From NCBI GenBank assembly GCA_024500155.1, contig CM044874.1:3103001-3167000 (forward strand): DNA of 64,000 nt. Reading direction: 5' to 3'. Under the pieces are notes generated by a model. It saw only the letters and a list, made by a program, of their open reading frames with translations, ran no database searches and was not told the DNA's origin. This DNA comes from Chenopodium formosanum. Its lineage: Eukaryota > Streptophyta > Magnoliopsida > Caryophyllales > Amaranthaceae. Below are positions 44,854-58,403 of the stretch, piece after piece (position 1 is the first letter of the stretch; every line of letters starts with the position of its first letter). Made by a program: the position numbers and the translations under genes.

Positions 44854-47800
44854 ATGGCGTCACCCGACATGATGGCACCACCGGCGGCCGCAGATCCGGA
44901 AGGAATCGACGGCGTAAGAATTTCATGGAACGCTTGGCCTCGCACAAAAGTCGAAGCATCCAAGTGTGTGATCCCAATCGCCGCATCAATCGCTCCGATC
45001 CGCGCACACCCAGAAATCCCCACTCTACCTTACGCACCTCTCCGTTGTAAGACCTGCGTTGCTGCGCTCAACCCCTTTTGCCGCGTTGATTTCGCCGCAA
45101 AGATCTGGATCTGCCCCTTTTGTTTCCAGCGCAACCACTTTCCGCCGCACTATTCCGGCGTTTCCGAGCACAATGTTCCTGCTGAGCTTTACCCTCAGTA
45201 CACCACAATTGCTTATTCTCTCTCCTCAAATCCGGGGGACCCACATGCGCCTCAATCGAATGTTGCGGCTGTTCCTCCTGTTTATCTCTTTGTTCTTGAT
45301 ACTTGTATGATTGAAGAGGAGATGGGGTTTGTGAAATCGGCGTTGAGAAGGGCGATTGTGTCGTTGCCTGATAATGCTCTTGTTGGGTTTATTTCGTATG
45401 GTACTCAGGTGCATGTTCATGAATTGGGGTTCTCTGATATGAATAAAGTTTACATCTTTAGGGGTTCCAAGGAGATTGCTAAGGATCAGGTGTTGGATCA
45501 GCTTGGATTGGGTCCGTCGTCGAGGCGAGGTGGTGGACCTGGACCTGCTGGTGCTGCTGGCCCTGGTGGGTACCCCAGAGGGCAGCCGGTTGTGCAGAAT
45601 GGATTGCCTGGTCCCGGTGTTAATCGGTTCTTGTTGCCGGCTTCCGATTGCGAGTATACTCTTAATGCGGTGAGTTTTATCATCTGGGATTGATGATGAT
45701 AGTGAATTGTTGTTGATTTATGCAATGTAGGTGTTGTAAGATCTTATAATTGAGTAATGACCTGTTTTGCTTGAAATTGATGATGATGATGTTTGTTTTA
45801 TAGTGATCTTATTTAGTTCAATTTCTCCAATGTAGCATGATGAGTGGTTTTGGCTTGTTGATATATGCTATTGTTATATAGTTGCATTTTTTTTACCAAG
45901 TATTGATTTTTGATTAGGTCACATGTATAATTTGCAAGTTTGTTTTTTGATTTGTGCCTTTTACTTTATTGGGAGTGTTTTACTCTTCTTTTGGTTATAG
46001 TTGATTCGAAGTGATATCTAGGAAGTTACCAAATTCTAAGCACATGTATTGGAAGTGATGATGACTCTTTGGTTGATTGCATCCTTTTTACCCAGGGAGC
46101 GTGGGCAAGGTTATCAACTTCTCCCTTTTGATGGGAGAAGTTGTAGTCTTTTTATGTTTATTTGTTTAAACATAGTCTTTTGGACTTGAAATAGACATGG
46201 GCTGTAACAAATTCTTAGCCTTGGTCATTATGTAAATCGTTTGCACGCTCTTGGTTTTAAATTGACTGTCTTACATAGTAGGAGAGTTGAGTATTTGACA
46301 TTGGTAATTGACATGAATGAAGAGTCCAAGCTATATAAGTTCGTGTCAAGTTAACAATTTTCAAGTTTTCATTTTTCCTTTATAATTATGTACAGGTTCT
46401 TTATCCTCCTAATTAAGTGAACACAATTAATTTTTGACTTTTTGTGGATCGTCTGGGGTGGGGTTTGAAATGTGCTAATTTTTTTTTGTTTGTGAATTTT
46501 AGTTACTGGATGAGCTACAAACAGACCAGTGGCCTGTACCACCTGGTAGTAGATCATTGCGGTGCACCGGTGTGGCATTGAATGTGGCTGCAGGGTTGCT
46601 TGGAGCCTGTTCACCAGGAACTGGTGCTCGGATTATTGCTTTGGTGGGTGGTCCTTGCACAGAAGGGCCAGGAACGGTATGTTTGCTTTGCAAGTTGTTA
46701 GGCTCATGCTTTTTCTTTAATTCAATGCTACCCTTCTGTCGCAATTAGTGATATTTACAGGTTTGCTTCTGTGGCTTCTATCATGATTTACTTGGCTACT
46801 TGCCTGTTCGCTGTATTGTCCGGTTCATACGCAAAAGTTGAAGATATTCTGAATATAATTTATAATTCTCTTTATGCCACATACTAATTCCAAGAGTGAG
46901 AAAGATAATTAAAAAAAAAAATGGTTAAGGGGGTTCATTTTCATTTTTAAAATTTTCAAAGATTATTGTCTCAGCAGGCTTCATGTTGGAATTGGAAACC
47001 AGTCATGCTTTCTATACTTAAGTGTGTTTCTCATTGAAAATGAAGTTCAATATGCTTTTATTTTTTCAAAAGTTAATGGACCAGCCCATGTGTTGGATAG
47101 TATAAATACAAAGTATACCATTGATATAGGGGGAGTTCCAGGCTGTTGCTACCCACTCTTCCCAAACTCCACCTCTGGTTTTAATTCAGTCCACAGCTAA
47201 TGATTCTCAAGAAACTCTTTCTATGGTTACGTTGAAATAAAATTTGGGTCATTTAGTGGGGGAGGCAAAGCAACTTGTACTTGAGAAGTTATATAGGGTC
47301 TTGTCTAAGCATGTTTTATATTTATCTTTCTATTTACCGATGCATTATGCATAATGGGATTTACTGTGATCTGTGTGATTCAAATCCTGACTGTTTCTTT
47401 ATTTTTCTCTTCGTGTTTCTTTTCAGATTGTATCCAAAGATTTGTCAGAGCCTGTTCGTTCCCACAAGGATCTTGATAAAGACGCCGCACCCTTTTTCCA
47501 AAAAGCAGTTAAATTTTATGATAGTTTAGGAAAACAGCTTGTCAGCCAGGGTCATGTGTTGGACCTCTTTGCCTCTGCGCTTGATCAGGTCTGTCATTTT
47601 TGTTGTCATACTTGTATATGTACTATGTTTTTTCTTCAATTATATAATGTGTTCCTCTTTGATTGATTTACTGGCATTATAAGACCTGCATATGTCAAAA
47701 AATTTGTATTTATTTATTTATTTTTGTTGAATTGAACATGTTGTGTATATCGATTTGCTATCTCTATACAATATGCTATCTTGGCTTCTGCCTGGATGGT

Positions 47801-50800
47801 CTGCTTGATAGCAATGTGACCGAGTTTGTGTTTTGTCCTTTCCATGGTAGTTCCAGTACTAGCTCTGTCCAAAGGACATATATTTTCATCTTATTATAAT
47901 TGTAGTAGCTATAACTTTTAATTTGCATATTAAGGCTAGACATAGGCATTTCAATTGCTATTTTGTTTTCTATACGGCTGTGCGGAATATTTTTGTTGGG
48001 TTATAAGTATTGGAAATCTTACTTAAAAAGTCAATCTTTTTGCTCACAAGTAGGATGTAAGTGACTAAGAACCTTGTAAAATTGGGTGAATGATATATCA
48101 GCACATGCAATTTTCTATTCTTATAATGAAGATTTGCAATTTGTTCATTAACGTAATCACAATACTTTGAAGGTTGGAGTGGCAGAGATGAAGGTTGCTG
48201 TTGAAAATACTGGTGGTCTTGTTGTGCTATCAGAGAGTTTTGGTCACTCAGTGTTCAAAGACTCCTTCAAGCGCCTATTTGAGGAAGGAGAACATTCTCT
48301 TGGTTTATGCTTTAAGTATGTATATTTTATTTGTCAAGCAAACAATTATGTGTTGCTATATCCGGTGTTTTCCCTGTTATCTTTTTGTTAGCTTTTAGGG
48401 AGGTAAACAAACTTCCCTGATTACTTGTATTGGGATGCCAGCATTCCAGATGGTGTTTCTTTCTGCTTTAATGATATAATCATGCCAGCATGGCTTGTTT
48501 TAAGCTTTTATATCCCTTAGCAGTGCATTGTTTGACTGTCTAGTGAGAATTTTAATATTGATTGAATGGTGTATCTGGAAAGATGGTCAATTAAGAAATG
48601 TAGCAAATATAATGATCATCAAAGTCAAGATTTGAACCTCTGTTTATTCCTTGATGATTCTGTCATTTACTTGTTTCTGAGAGGTGAGGGAAGGAAAAAT
48701 ATTGAACTCATAAAGCTGGGTCATTGTCATCCAAGAAGCTAGAAGCATTGCCATTGATTTTGGTTAAGAACAATTTTTTTGTACTTATAACAAGTTCCTT
48801 TGTGCTGAATTGTAGTTTATACTTATGAATTTAAGAATACTAGTAGTAAAGAACAATTATGTTCCTTTTATGCTAAGATTTGTGTTGTTTTGGGGCCCTA
48901 ATGATATCAGTGAATCAGTGCTGAATTCTATTTGAAGCAGTGATTACTTGCCCTACCCTGTTATTGATATTTGAGAAGCTTTATTAGAAGAGTTAATTCT
49001 AAGTACTTCTTTGTACCTCTTGTAGAAAGGGGGCGTCCTTGATGTTTATAGTGGCATTTTTGTTATATAATTGTTATATGGTTTTGTTTATTTATTTATA
49101 TTTTTATATATACATGATCAATTTATGGTTTACAGTGCCCTTTTCCTATCTGTGATGTGTTTGCTACTTACATAGGCCACAAGGTTTTTCTTTCCTTTTT
49201 TTTTTCCCCTCTTTTTAAATTAATGCGCCTATGCATTCGTTATTAAAATCTATTTTTTTTATTTATTTTTATTTTTTCTGATACTTGGTCATTCTTTATT
49301 ATGCTAGTGGCGCGCTTGAGATATATTGTTCCAAGGATATCAAAATTCAAGGTGCTATTGGACCTTGCACATCACTAGAAAAGGTTTGGCCTGAATACTT
49401 CAAAGCTTCCTTTAAAGTTTCTGTTGTATTATTGTGTATTACTTATTCTTTCAATTTTTTTTTTTTTTTTTTTGATGCAACTTATTCTTTCAATTTCAAC
49501 CTTGATAATTTCTGGAAGATTCGTCAAGGTTTGTGGAATCAGCAAATGTTGTAAACTAGGTTCAACTATGCAACCTAACACTGTCACTATTTGTCCTTGC
49601 AGAAAGGAGTTGCCGTAGCGGATACAGTAATTGGACAAGGAAATACAACAGCTTGGAAGTTATGTAGTCTCGACAAAAATACTAATTTGACTATTTTCTT
49701 TGATATCTCGTCTAGTGAAAAAGCAAATCCTTTTGGAACTACAAATCCACAATTGTACTTGCAGTTTCTGACCAGGTCAGTTGCTTCGGTGATTAAAAAT
49801 TCATACTTATGTATTATTTTTGTTGAACATCCTGAATAATTTATCATTTCATGAGCTTATCTGACTGTTAATTGTTTTGTTTGTTGGCAGTTATCAGACT
49901 CCGGATTGTCAAACAATGCTTCGCGTCACTACAGTCAGTAGAAGATGGGTAGAAAGTGTTGTTGGCTCAGAGGTTTGTTACTTGAGAATTTTAATCATAG
50001 TTCTCGATTTGTTGCTTCATAAATGATCATATCTGCATGTTTTACTTCTCCCAACCTGTGTATCTAATACATTTCTTTTGAATTCCTATACAAACATATG
50101 GCTCTCTATATTAAAGGAGCTGGTAATTTGCATGTTTGGTCCAAAATCTCTAGGTTAGCTTCATAAAATGTTAAATGTGAGAGTGAGACTTGCTGCAGAT
50201 TTACCGGTTCATGCTGGTAGGATGGAGATAGTGAGTATTGAGCCAACTATGCTTGTGGAATGGTTGAGTTTTTTCTCATGTGTATATGTACTTTAGTAGC
50301 ATATTCTGTTGAATTTCTAATTATGGAAGTTGTGTAGACAAATTTTGGACAATGACCTTACTCTACTTTTTTTCAACACTTTCCTTTATTGGAAATTGTC
50401 ATATTACTTGCGAGTTGCGACATTACTTAATTAGGTAATTGCTAAGTGCGGAAATATCATGTTTGTCCTTATGTAATTACTTTATCCCACATTATAAAAA
50501 TAATTGATTTTATATTAACTGCCATCTTCATCACCACCCAAATCACTGTCACATATTAAACTCACAACCACCATCACCACCACCGTCCTACATTACTTTA
50601 CTGCTAATTATTTCCCCAAATCAAAGCCTCACCTCCACTTTCACAATTCCTTTTATTGAGAGGAGGAGAAAGAGAAGAGAAACTGATGAATTTTTTAGGA
50701 TACTGATTTTTTTTTCCCCTTCTGAATATGAACAACTGAGTACCAATTTGAAGGAACTGTTGAGTCTTGATTAAATGGATGAAATCCCTCAATTTGGATT

Positions 50801-53763
50801 GGAGATAAAAGAATGAGGAACACTGCTTCAGTGGTTGAAGGGACGGGAATTCATTAGGATTAATTAAGTAATTTATGTTTAGTTGTTGGTGACACAAAAA
50901 ATTCCGGCAAAAGTCGGACCTGAGTGGAACAAAAAAAAAAAAAAAAACCTCAGGCAAGAAGGTTGGTTGGTGATGATGGTGGTGGATGATATGTTGTAAC
51001 ACTGGTAAGGGAAGAGGGGTATTAAGGGAGGGAAGGTGGTGGTTGAATTAGGGGTTGGTTTGGTTAAGTAAGATACTTAGTGTAATGGACTTTTTCCAAA
51101 GCAAAAGATAGTCAAAATCTGAGAGCCTGACTTGTAGCTTTTGCTCTAACAGTAGTCTATAATCTTGCTACTCAGTACTCATAGTCACCTCTTGAGTAAA
51201 ATGAATAAATGCATCCCGCCGGCCCTCCCATTTTAGCTCAATGTTTAGAGAAACATCAAATCTACAATGGATACGGGTTGTTTAATAGTCAATTATGTAT
51301 CCTTTCCTTTCGTGTGTTGACCAGTTATACTGTTATAGCTGACGCTGCTTGTTCTGCATAGTTTTTACTTGTGATGCGTTACTTGTTCATTATTTTGACA
51401 GTTACTATTTGTAATGATGATAGGCTATACCTGTGAGTTATCAGTTTCCATAAGCATTTTAGTCACTAGAAGTTTAAAGCATTATTTTTAATTTTTTTGA
51501 TTTAAAAAAAAATGAATTTATATTGGTTTGGATGTCCTGATATTCATAACTTCAATAACCTTGTTCAATAAAGAAAATATTAAAATTGAGTGGGCCACGT
51601 TTAATATTTTATTTTGTTACAGCGTTTTCTGGAGCTGTGTATTTTGGAAATGTAGGTGCAAATATTGAGATAGGACATTCTTTTTGCAGGAACTTGTACA
51701 AGGATTTGATCAAGAAACTGCTGCTGTAGTAATGGCTAGATTATGTTCACATAAGATGGAGATGGAGGTACTCTTTTTGCTGTCTTCGTGTCCTTTAATT
51801 GCTTGTTTATTCCCAATATCAATATGAAGGCTTGTATCTGGTAGTACATATCTTGCAATCCTGCTTATATTTGAAAGGGACTTAATTTATTTTATGTGGG
51901 CTTCTCATTTTTCCTTCCAGTAATTATTGTTTCCTGATAAGCTTATAAGTTGCGCAAATAACCATAATACATTTTTAAAGCTAGTTCATTTTGGATCAAT
52001 TATTGATCCATTAGTGCTCAGTTTTTCCCTCAGCCTTCTATTTGCTGTGTTGTACTTTCTGTGATTGTTTCCTATGCTAACCTCCTTATGTCAGCTTCCT
52101 CTTCTAGTTTTAGCTCTTTGGTTTGACGTAAGTTGTCTTGTTGCAGGAAGGATTTGATGCTACACGGTGGTTGGACCGGAATCTAATACGCCTTTGCTCC
52201 AAATTTGGTGACTACCGGAAAGATGATCCATCATCATTTACATTAAACCCTTGTTTTTCCTTGTTCCCTCAGTTTTTGTTCAATTTAAGACGGTCACAGT
52301 TTGTGCAGGTACTTTTTTGTGGGTTGTGTCTTTTATATTATTTTTTGTACAGATCTCAATTATATTTTGTTTTCTTGCAACAGGTGTTTAACAATAGTCC
52401 TGATGAAACTGCCTATTTCCGCATGCTGTTGAACCGTGAGAACATTACTAATGCAGCTGTGATGATTCAGCCATCACTTATATCATATTCCATGCTTTCA
52501 CCTCCGTCTCCAGCATTGTTAGATGTGGCATCTATTGCAGCTGATCGCATACTTTTGCTGGATTCCTATTTCAGTGTAGTTATATTCCACGGCATGACGG
52601 TTGCTCAGTGGCGTAATCAGGGATACCAGGATCAACCTGAATACAAGGTATGCCCATTTTTTGGATGGATTTTAGTGTGGTCTCAAAGTTCTCTCTTTGC
52701 ATTATAAAACTTGATATCATTGCCTCATTGGGTGGAGATAGTACTGTCCAAGTAACAGCTTACCTTAAAGTAAATTTGTCCCGCACCCTGGTCCAGAAAT
52801 TAGAACATATTTTCTGGTGCTTTCTTTTTATCTTGTGCCAGTGATATCTCATTCTGCAGACCGTTGTTTATCATCTTTTATCTTTTACTTTTCAGGACTT
52901 CAAAGAATTATTAGAAGCTCCAATTCAAGATTCTCAAATGATCATCCATGATCGTTTCCCTGTTCCCAGATTGGTTGTTTGCGATCAGCATGGTTCTCAG
53001 GTCAGTCCATTTCTCTGATCTTCTATCTTTTGTACCAGTGTTTGGTAATTTCTGGATTTAATGCAAACTGTGGTATGTATATACTGGAAGGCAAGGTTGA
53101 TCATTCTGTTAAGTAATAAATAATCAGTAGATGTGGAAAGCTATCCTGCAATCCACGGCTAAAAGGCTATCCTATTCTTAGTGTTCCATTTGTTGCCTTT
53201 TTATGTCATTACCTTAATTTAGATGACTGGCAGATTGACAAGGTTCTGTCTTTAGCCATAGTTTTCTTTGATGTTTGGGAGCTCTAGAAGCTTTGTACTA
53301 TGTCTTCCCTTTCGCTGTAGCTGCCATTTCTTCCAAATAGAGTTTGTAAATTGGAATAAATGAGATGGACAATTCTTATAGCAACACATCGTATTAAGAA
53401 AAGTTGATCTAGGTGAAAGATGTTACCACTATTCTTTCTAAGTTTTATTGTTCCTTTCTAAGGCTAAATAATTATACAGTTGACCTTGACCCCCAATGTC
53501 CCATGATCACCATACTTGTATTAACCAATAAACAATAGTAAGATTGTCTATATATAATACAGTAAATGTGATGCAATTATTTAACTGGTACTACTGCTGT
53601 CTACAATGATCAACAGGCTAGATTTCTTTTGGCAAAGCTGAACCCATCAGCGACGTACAACAATGTCAACGAGATGGGCACTGTGTCAGATGTAATTTTC
53701 ACAGACGATGTTAGTCTTCAAGTGTTCTTTGAGCATCTTCAAAGATTGGCTGTGCAATCTTGA
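44854..53763 (+). CDS. SEC23: Protein transport protein SEC23 (COPII inner coat), 793 aa, twelve exons
   Basis: GTPase-activating partner of SAR1 and half of the SEC23/SEC24 inner coat that forms vesicles at ER exit sites. Exons: 44854-45669, 46503-46676, 47427-47588, 48173-48315, 49308-49383, 49603-49775, 49891-49972, 51690-51767, 52147-52308, 52384-52647, 52896-53000, 53617-53763; all GT-AG and in phase. Zinc finger: Cys65-x2-Cys68 (CKTC) and Cys87-x2-Cys90 (CPFC). The trunk starts near VYLFVLDTCMIEEE; the helical region and the C-terminal gelsolin-like domain end in FFEHLQRLAVQS. A Gly/Pro-rich stretch (GGGPGPAGAAGPGG, about residues 227-245) interrupts the trunk; similar loops occur in some plant SEC23 isoforms. 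The length is normal. The longest intron (49973-51689) shows only low-complexity CACCAC/GGTGGT-rich patches. Confidence 0.96.
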
Positions 53764-54978
53764 TGGACATTTTAAGATTTGTCCTAATTGTACAAGTTCA
53801 GCAGGTGTGGAGTAGTGAATATCTTGGGTTCTTAAGTTGTTAACCTTGATATGCCTTGAGAGCGCCCTCGGGTCTAAGTTAACCTGAAGATAAATGTGGA
53901 CATATATAATTCTTTTGGGGGTGTTCTGAGGCATTTCGAGGTTTGAGACAATAAAAAGAGCAAGAAGCCCAATTGACTCTTTAAGTTATACACAAGGCAC
54001 AATCGATATAAATTGTGAGAATATATCAGTTGTTTCAGGCGGCAGGTTTTAGTCGGGATATTTTTCATTCCTATTGTAATCATCACAGGTTAAAAGTATG
54101 TGCTTTTATTTTTTATTTTTTGTTTTGAATTTTTGTATTTCGAATTCTCCAGGTTTTCTGTAGTGCATTTGTTCCTAGAATTAGGAACCTACTCATGTGT
54201 TACCTCATTTTCGTTTATTTCAGCTCCAAACTGTAGAATACCGTCTTTGTTTTTCATGTTTGGACATCTTTCCAGAATTTTGGTACAGTGAGAAGGTTTT
54301 CTTTTCCCAACCACATTGAGGGTTGGAGACTAAAGATTTCTTGTGGCTTAATCATTCTTGTGTTAATAGGGCAAATCAGGTTCTCAACTTCCAGTGTATT
54401 TTACGAACAGCAGAAAGATCCTTGGTATATATAATGGAAGTCATTCTTTTCCAGATAAATGCATTCTTAACCGCAAATTAAGGGATTATAATCATGTTTA
54501 ATGAGAATTATATCAATTATAATCAGATGCACGTAGACATGTTGTGACGTAGAGGTAATTGCACTTACGGGTTATTGAATACATATAGCTGATCCTAAAT
54601 AATACAGCATGTGCACGGATCTAACTACTCCAAACACTGATTAAAACTACCAATGTTTCTGTCTCAATAACGGCGATTAATCTAGCAAAACTACAGCAAT
54701 GGCATACAACTTTGGACCTTACGATCTAACGACCAGCCTAGTTAACTAACGGAAGGGGGATCCTGTTGGCAACTGACTAACGGAAGGGGGATCCTGTTGG
54801 CAACAACCATGGCAGTAGTCGTGCAACATAACGGCCAGCCTACCAAGAGATACTCACAAGTCACAACAAAGTAGACATTTGCATCAAAGAAGAAAAAACA
54901 ACAAAGTAGACATTTGCATCAAAGAAGAAAAAAACAACAAAGTAGACTGGCACATCGCCCTTCACATGGAAAAATTGC
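53764..54978. other. 3' flank of SEC23 and intergenic DNA with small tandem duplications
   Basis: A 29-bp unit (ACTAACGGAAGGGGGATCCT...) is present twice at 54745-54804. A 37-bp unit (ACAACAAAGTAGACATTTGC...) is present two to three times at 54863-54946. No gene besides the tRNA that follows. Confidence 0.6.
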
Positions 54979-54983
54979 AAAAA
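54979..54983 (-). terminator. RNA polymerase III terminator of tRNA-Glu
   Basis: TTTTT on the minus strand, five bases beyond the tRNA 3' end. Confidence 0.75.
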
Positions 54984-54988
54984 CGGTG

Positions 54989-55061
54989 TTCCGTTGCCGG
55001 GACTTGAACCCGGGTCTCTCGGGTGAGAGCCGAGTATCCTGACCAACTAGACTACAACGGA
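54989..55061 (-). tRNA. tRNA-Glu (anticodon CTC)
   Basis: 73 nt, no intron. The acceptor stem TCCGTTG pairs with CAACGGA; the discriminator base is A. The D arm contains TAGTCTAGTTGGTCAGGATA. The anticodon loop reads GGCTCTCACCC, with CTC as anticodon. The T arm CCCGGGTTCAAGTCCCGG contains a normal B box (GGTTCAAGTCC). It looks fully functional and matches the usual plant nuclear tRNA-Glu. Confidence 0.96.
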
Positions 55062-55223
55062 TATGTTGTTACTTATATGATAGTAAACCAAAGTATTAAT
55101 ACTATAGCAAAGTATTGTTTTAATTTTTTTTTTTTTGATTGTCCGTGAAATGAACGTAAGGAAATATGCTTCATTTGTAGCTCTTTTATCTTTTCTAATT
55201 TAAATTGGCTCACTTTCATTCAT

Positions 55224-56082
55224 TTTTTTTCCGGACAAGAAGAAAAAGGATTTCATTAATAAAATATCGCCAAATGACACTTACATATACTTCCTCCGTT
55301 TTCTTTTAGATGCAACACACCATTTAGCGCGGTAATTAAGAAAGGTGGGGTTTACATGATATAATAAACTTTAAATTAGGATGAGTGGTTGTTAGGAGTG
55401 TAATTTAATGGGCCATGTGCTTTAAATAAGGGAAATGGTATAGTTTTTCCCTAAAGCTTCTTTCCTTTTATAGTGTATTGTAAGTATTGTGACATTTCCT
55501 TTTTAGGGAAGTGTTGCAAGTAAAAGAAAACGGAGGAAGTAATTCTTAAGAAATTAAGAATTCCAGCACAAGTACACACCTTAAAACTAAATACATCGTA
55601 GAATTGATTAACAATCGCCTTTATAAAAATCTTCATCTGAAGCAATACAATCTGTGAGTTCGCACTGATTCGGCTTGAAATCCACAGGCGCATAGTCGTT
55701 TGAGTGAAAATATTCATGTGTTCCTCCGGATTCTTGTAGAGAATATGAAACCCTAGATCTTCAACTCTTATCATAGAAACATAAAAAGAAAATAAACTTA
55801 AGAGAAAATTCATCATCTTAAGGATGAGATCTGTTTATTGAAAACAATTTAAAGGTTTTTGGGGCTTACCACCGACAAGAATATCAATGAAGGCCCCTAC
55901 AAAGATTCACAACTGAGGTCAAGAGGAAAAGAGATGAAGAGAAAAGGGAGATGAGTGATGGAAAACCTTCAAAAGAATTGAAAAAACCTAGCAATGGAAG
56001 CTAGGAAAACCCTCCCAAGAGAGAAACCCTAAAGGGAACCAAAAAAATCCTCCTAAGGAGAAAACCTAGAGGGAACTCGCGC
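55224..56082 (-). mobile_element. LINE-like retroposed insertion with 21-bp target duplication
   Basis: The same 21 bases (AATTGGCTCACTTTCATTCA plus T) stand at 55203-55223 and 56083-56103. Directly inside the first copy is a run of T, i.e. a poly(A) tail on the minus strand, so the insertion is oriented leftward. The body contains CTAGGGTTTC- and TAGGTTTTCTCC-like motifs at its 5' (right) end, typical of transcript leaders, and no long frame. A Stowaway MITE is nested at 55290-55539, leaving about 600 bp of original insert. Whether it is a truncated L1 or another retroposed transcript is open. Confidence 0.7.
55290..55539. mobile_element. Stowaway MITE, 250 bp, TA target duplication
   Basis: The ends CTTCCTCCGTTTTCTTTTAG and, inverted, CTTCCTCCGTTTTCTTTTAC are terminal repeats of about 29 bp with two mismatches. 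TA stands on both sides (55288-55289 and 55540-55541). It is nested inside the retroposed insertion. Confidence 0.9.
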
Positions 56083-56103
56083 AATTGGCTCACTTTCATT
56101 CAT

Positions 56104-56433
56104 AGCTTGCTCTTTAGGTGAAATTCGCCGGTTATGCAAAATCTATTATATGGGCAACATGCAACATATCACTATCAAATTCTTTTAATAAGAATTGATT
56201 CACATAAATGCTAATGCATTACTTGATACAGAGTAGCTATTATGCCAAGTAAATTTAACGATCACAAACGAAAAAACTTAGAACATTACTAAGTACAAAT
56301 AACATATACAAGTATTACAAGTATATGTTATTTTACACACTGCTATATAGTTTACATTTTATTGGAGAGAAATAAAAAGATTAAAAGACGTCAATTTAAA
56401 TAATCTTCCTTTCTAATTATCTCATAAGAGAAT
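56104..56433. other. 3' flank of second aldo-keto reductase
   Basis: AT-rich; presumably its 3' UTR. Nothing else seen. Confidence 0.5.
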
Positions 56434-58370
56434 TTAAGGAGCAATCTTTAGAGGAGGAATATCTTCAAAGTCCCAGACCTCTTCCACACTCTTGAATGGT
56501 CCCTCCGTCTTGTTTACGAACAGATTTTCGCCATCTATGATTCGTTTCTACAACAATTTTACAGTGTAATCAACAACCTTAAACAAAAGAAATTCTGGAT
56601 TCAAATTCACAGAAATAGCTTACCTGTTCTTTGAAAGCTGAAAGAGAATCAAAGTCTTCTTGAGGAATTTCCCACCCAAAAACCTGTATGTTTTCCTTGA
56701 TTCTATCCGGGTTACTCGACTTAGGGATGACACTAGTCCCTCTTTGCAATGCCCATCTTACAAGTATTTGAGCTGGTGTCTTTTTTAGCTTCTTTGCTAC
56801 TTTCACCACCACTGGATCATTCAACAAGTCTATCTTCCCTCCTGAACCCAACGGCGAGTATGCCTGCCCCAAAATATTGTAACACCACCCATTTTCAGAA
56901 TAATTTCATATTGTGGATTATATTGATGTGCTCAAAAGATCTAATGTGAAAAGTTGTTAACCTCTTACGAACCATTTGTAGTAAGGTGAGTAAACGTACA
57001 CATAACAAATTAACTAAATGCTGAGAATTTTGTACTAATACTAGTATTACATTAGTACATAATGTTATGATATATCGTTACCTAGAGTATATAACTCATG
57101 TAATTTTAGAAAAAGTTGACTTCAATTCGCAAAATTTTCCATGTCACTAGTTCTACGTTCAAGGGTCAAACTCAACTATGTTCGAAAATTTTCATGTTAC
57201 TTGTATTTGTCTCTATTGAAAGTGTTCATGATCATGTCTATACATCTACTTTTTATTATTGAACATGGTACCGTGGTGCCAAATATAACATTTCCTCAGA
57301 CATGGGTACTTGAGAGCACAATTCATGTTATATTTAAGGTAAATTTAACATCTTACAGTGGCGTGGATGCCATGTTCCCTACAAGCATTGAGCATCTTCT
57401 CGTTCCTCCATCCCGGGTGCATCTCCATCTGCAATGGCAATTCATGAAGATCATTAATCATATAGCAAAGAAAAAGCAAAATTCAAATCACTCTTTTAAA
57501 ACCAAATTGTTGTTGGTCTCAATTTTTTACAAGTGTACTTATTTGACAAAGTCCTGTTATTAGGCAATTTGTATGTTTACCTGACAAACTGAAGGCTTAA
57601 CAAGAGCCAAAGTCACTAGCTTGGTAAGCTTTGCGACAGTGAAGTTGGAAATGCCAATGTCTCTAACAAGGCCATCGGCGACAAGCCTTTCCATTTCCCT
57701 CCAAACTCCTTTCATGTCAAACTCTAGCACGTCCCCTGCTTTTGGTGGCATGCTTGCGCCTTCCTTTAAGCGAAATGGCCAATGGATCTACAAAACAAAC
57801 AATAAAAATAGCCTAGCATAAGTGTTTATTTGGATCATACTAATATAATAAAGGACCAAGGTACATAAAATAAGAAATAAAATGTGATTAAGAAGGTAAG
57901 ATAATTTACAAGGTAAAGATCAAGATAATCAAGTTGAAGTTTTTTAAGGGTGTTTTCGAATGCTGGTCTAACCCTCTCTGGAGTCAAATCAGTGCACCTA
58001 CAAACTCAACAAAAAAGTAAACAAGTTAGTTTATGCGACTATTATATAACTTGTAATTGTAACCATTATATAAAGGTGTAGAAATAGACCATAGTTTAGA
58101 GGTGACAAAAAGGTCAGTCCTTTCAACTCCAGCATGAATTGCAGCCTTAATGCCATCACCAACCTGATAACAAATGTTACAAATCAAATTAGTGTACTAA
58201 TAAAAGGAGTTAAAACTTATTTTTACAGGAAATTAATATCAAATAATATAAAATAGTATGCTTATAAAAAAAATTAAAAAAATAAAAAAATCATAGAGAA
58301 AGAGTCAAGTTACCGCCTCCTCTACATCATATGCCCAAGCTGTGTCAATATGCCTGTAACCAGCCTGCAC

Positions 58371-58403
<33 letters not shown>

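Noticed and set aside
44586..45050. 154-codon plus-strand frame overlapping SEC23 exon 1
   Set aside because: Starts in the leader and runs out of frame through the real exon; basic low-complexity product.
50500..51060. Possible MITE in the large SEC23 intron (CACCAC on the left, GGTGGT on the right)
   Set aside because: The mirrored composition is only simple-sequence; no terminal inverted repeat or target duplication could be aligned.
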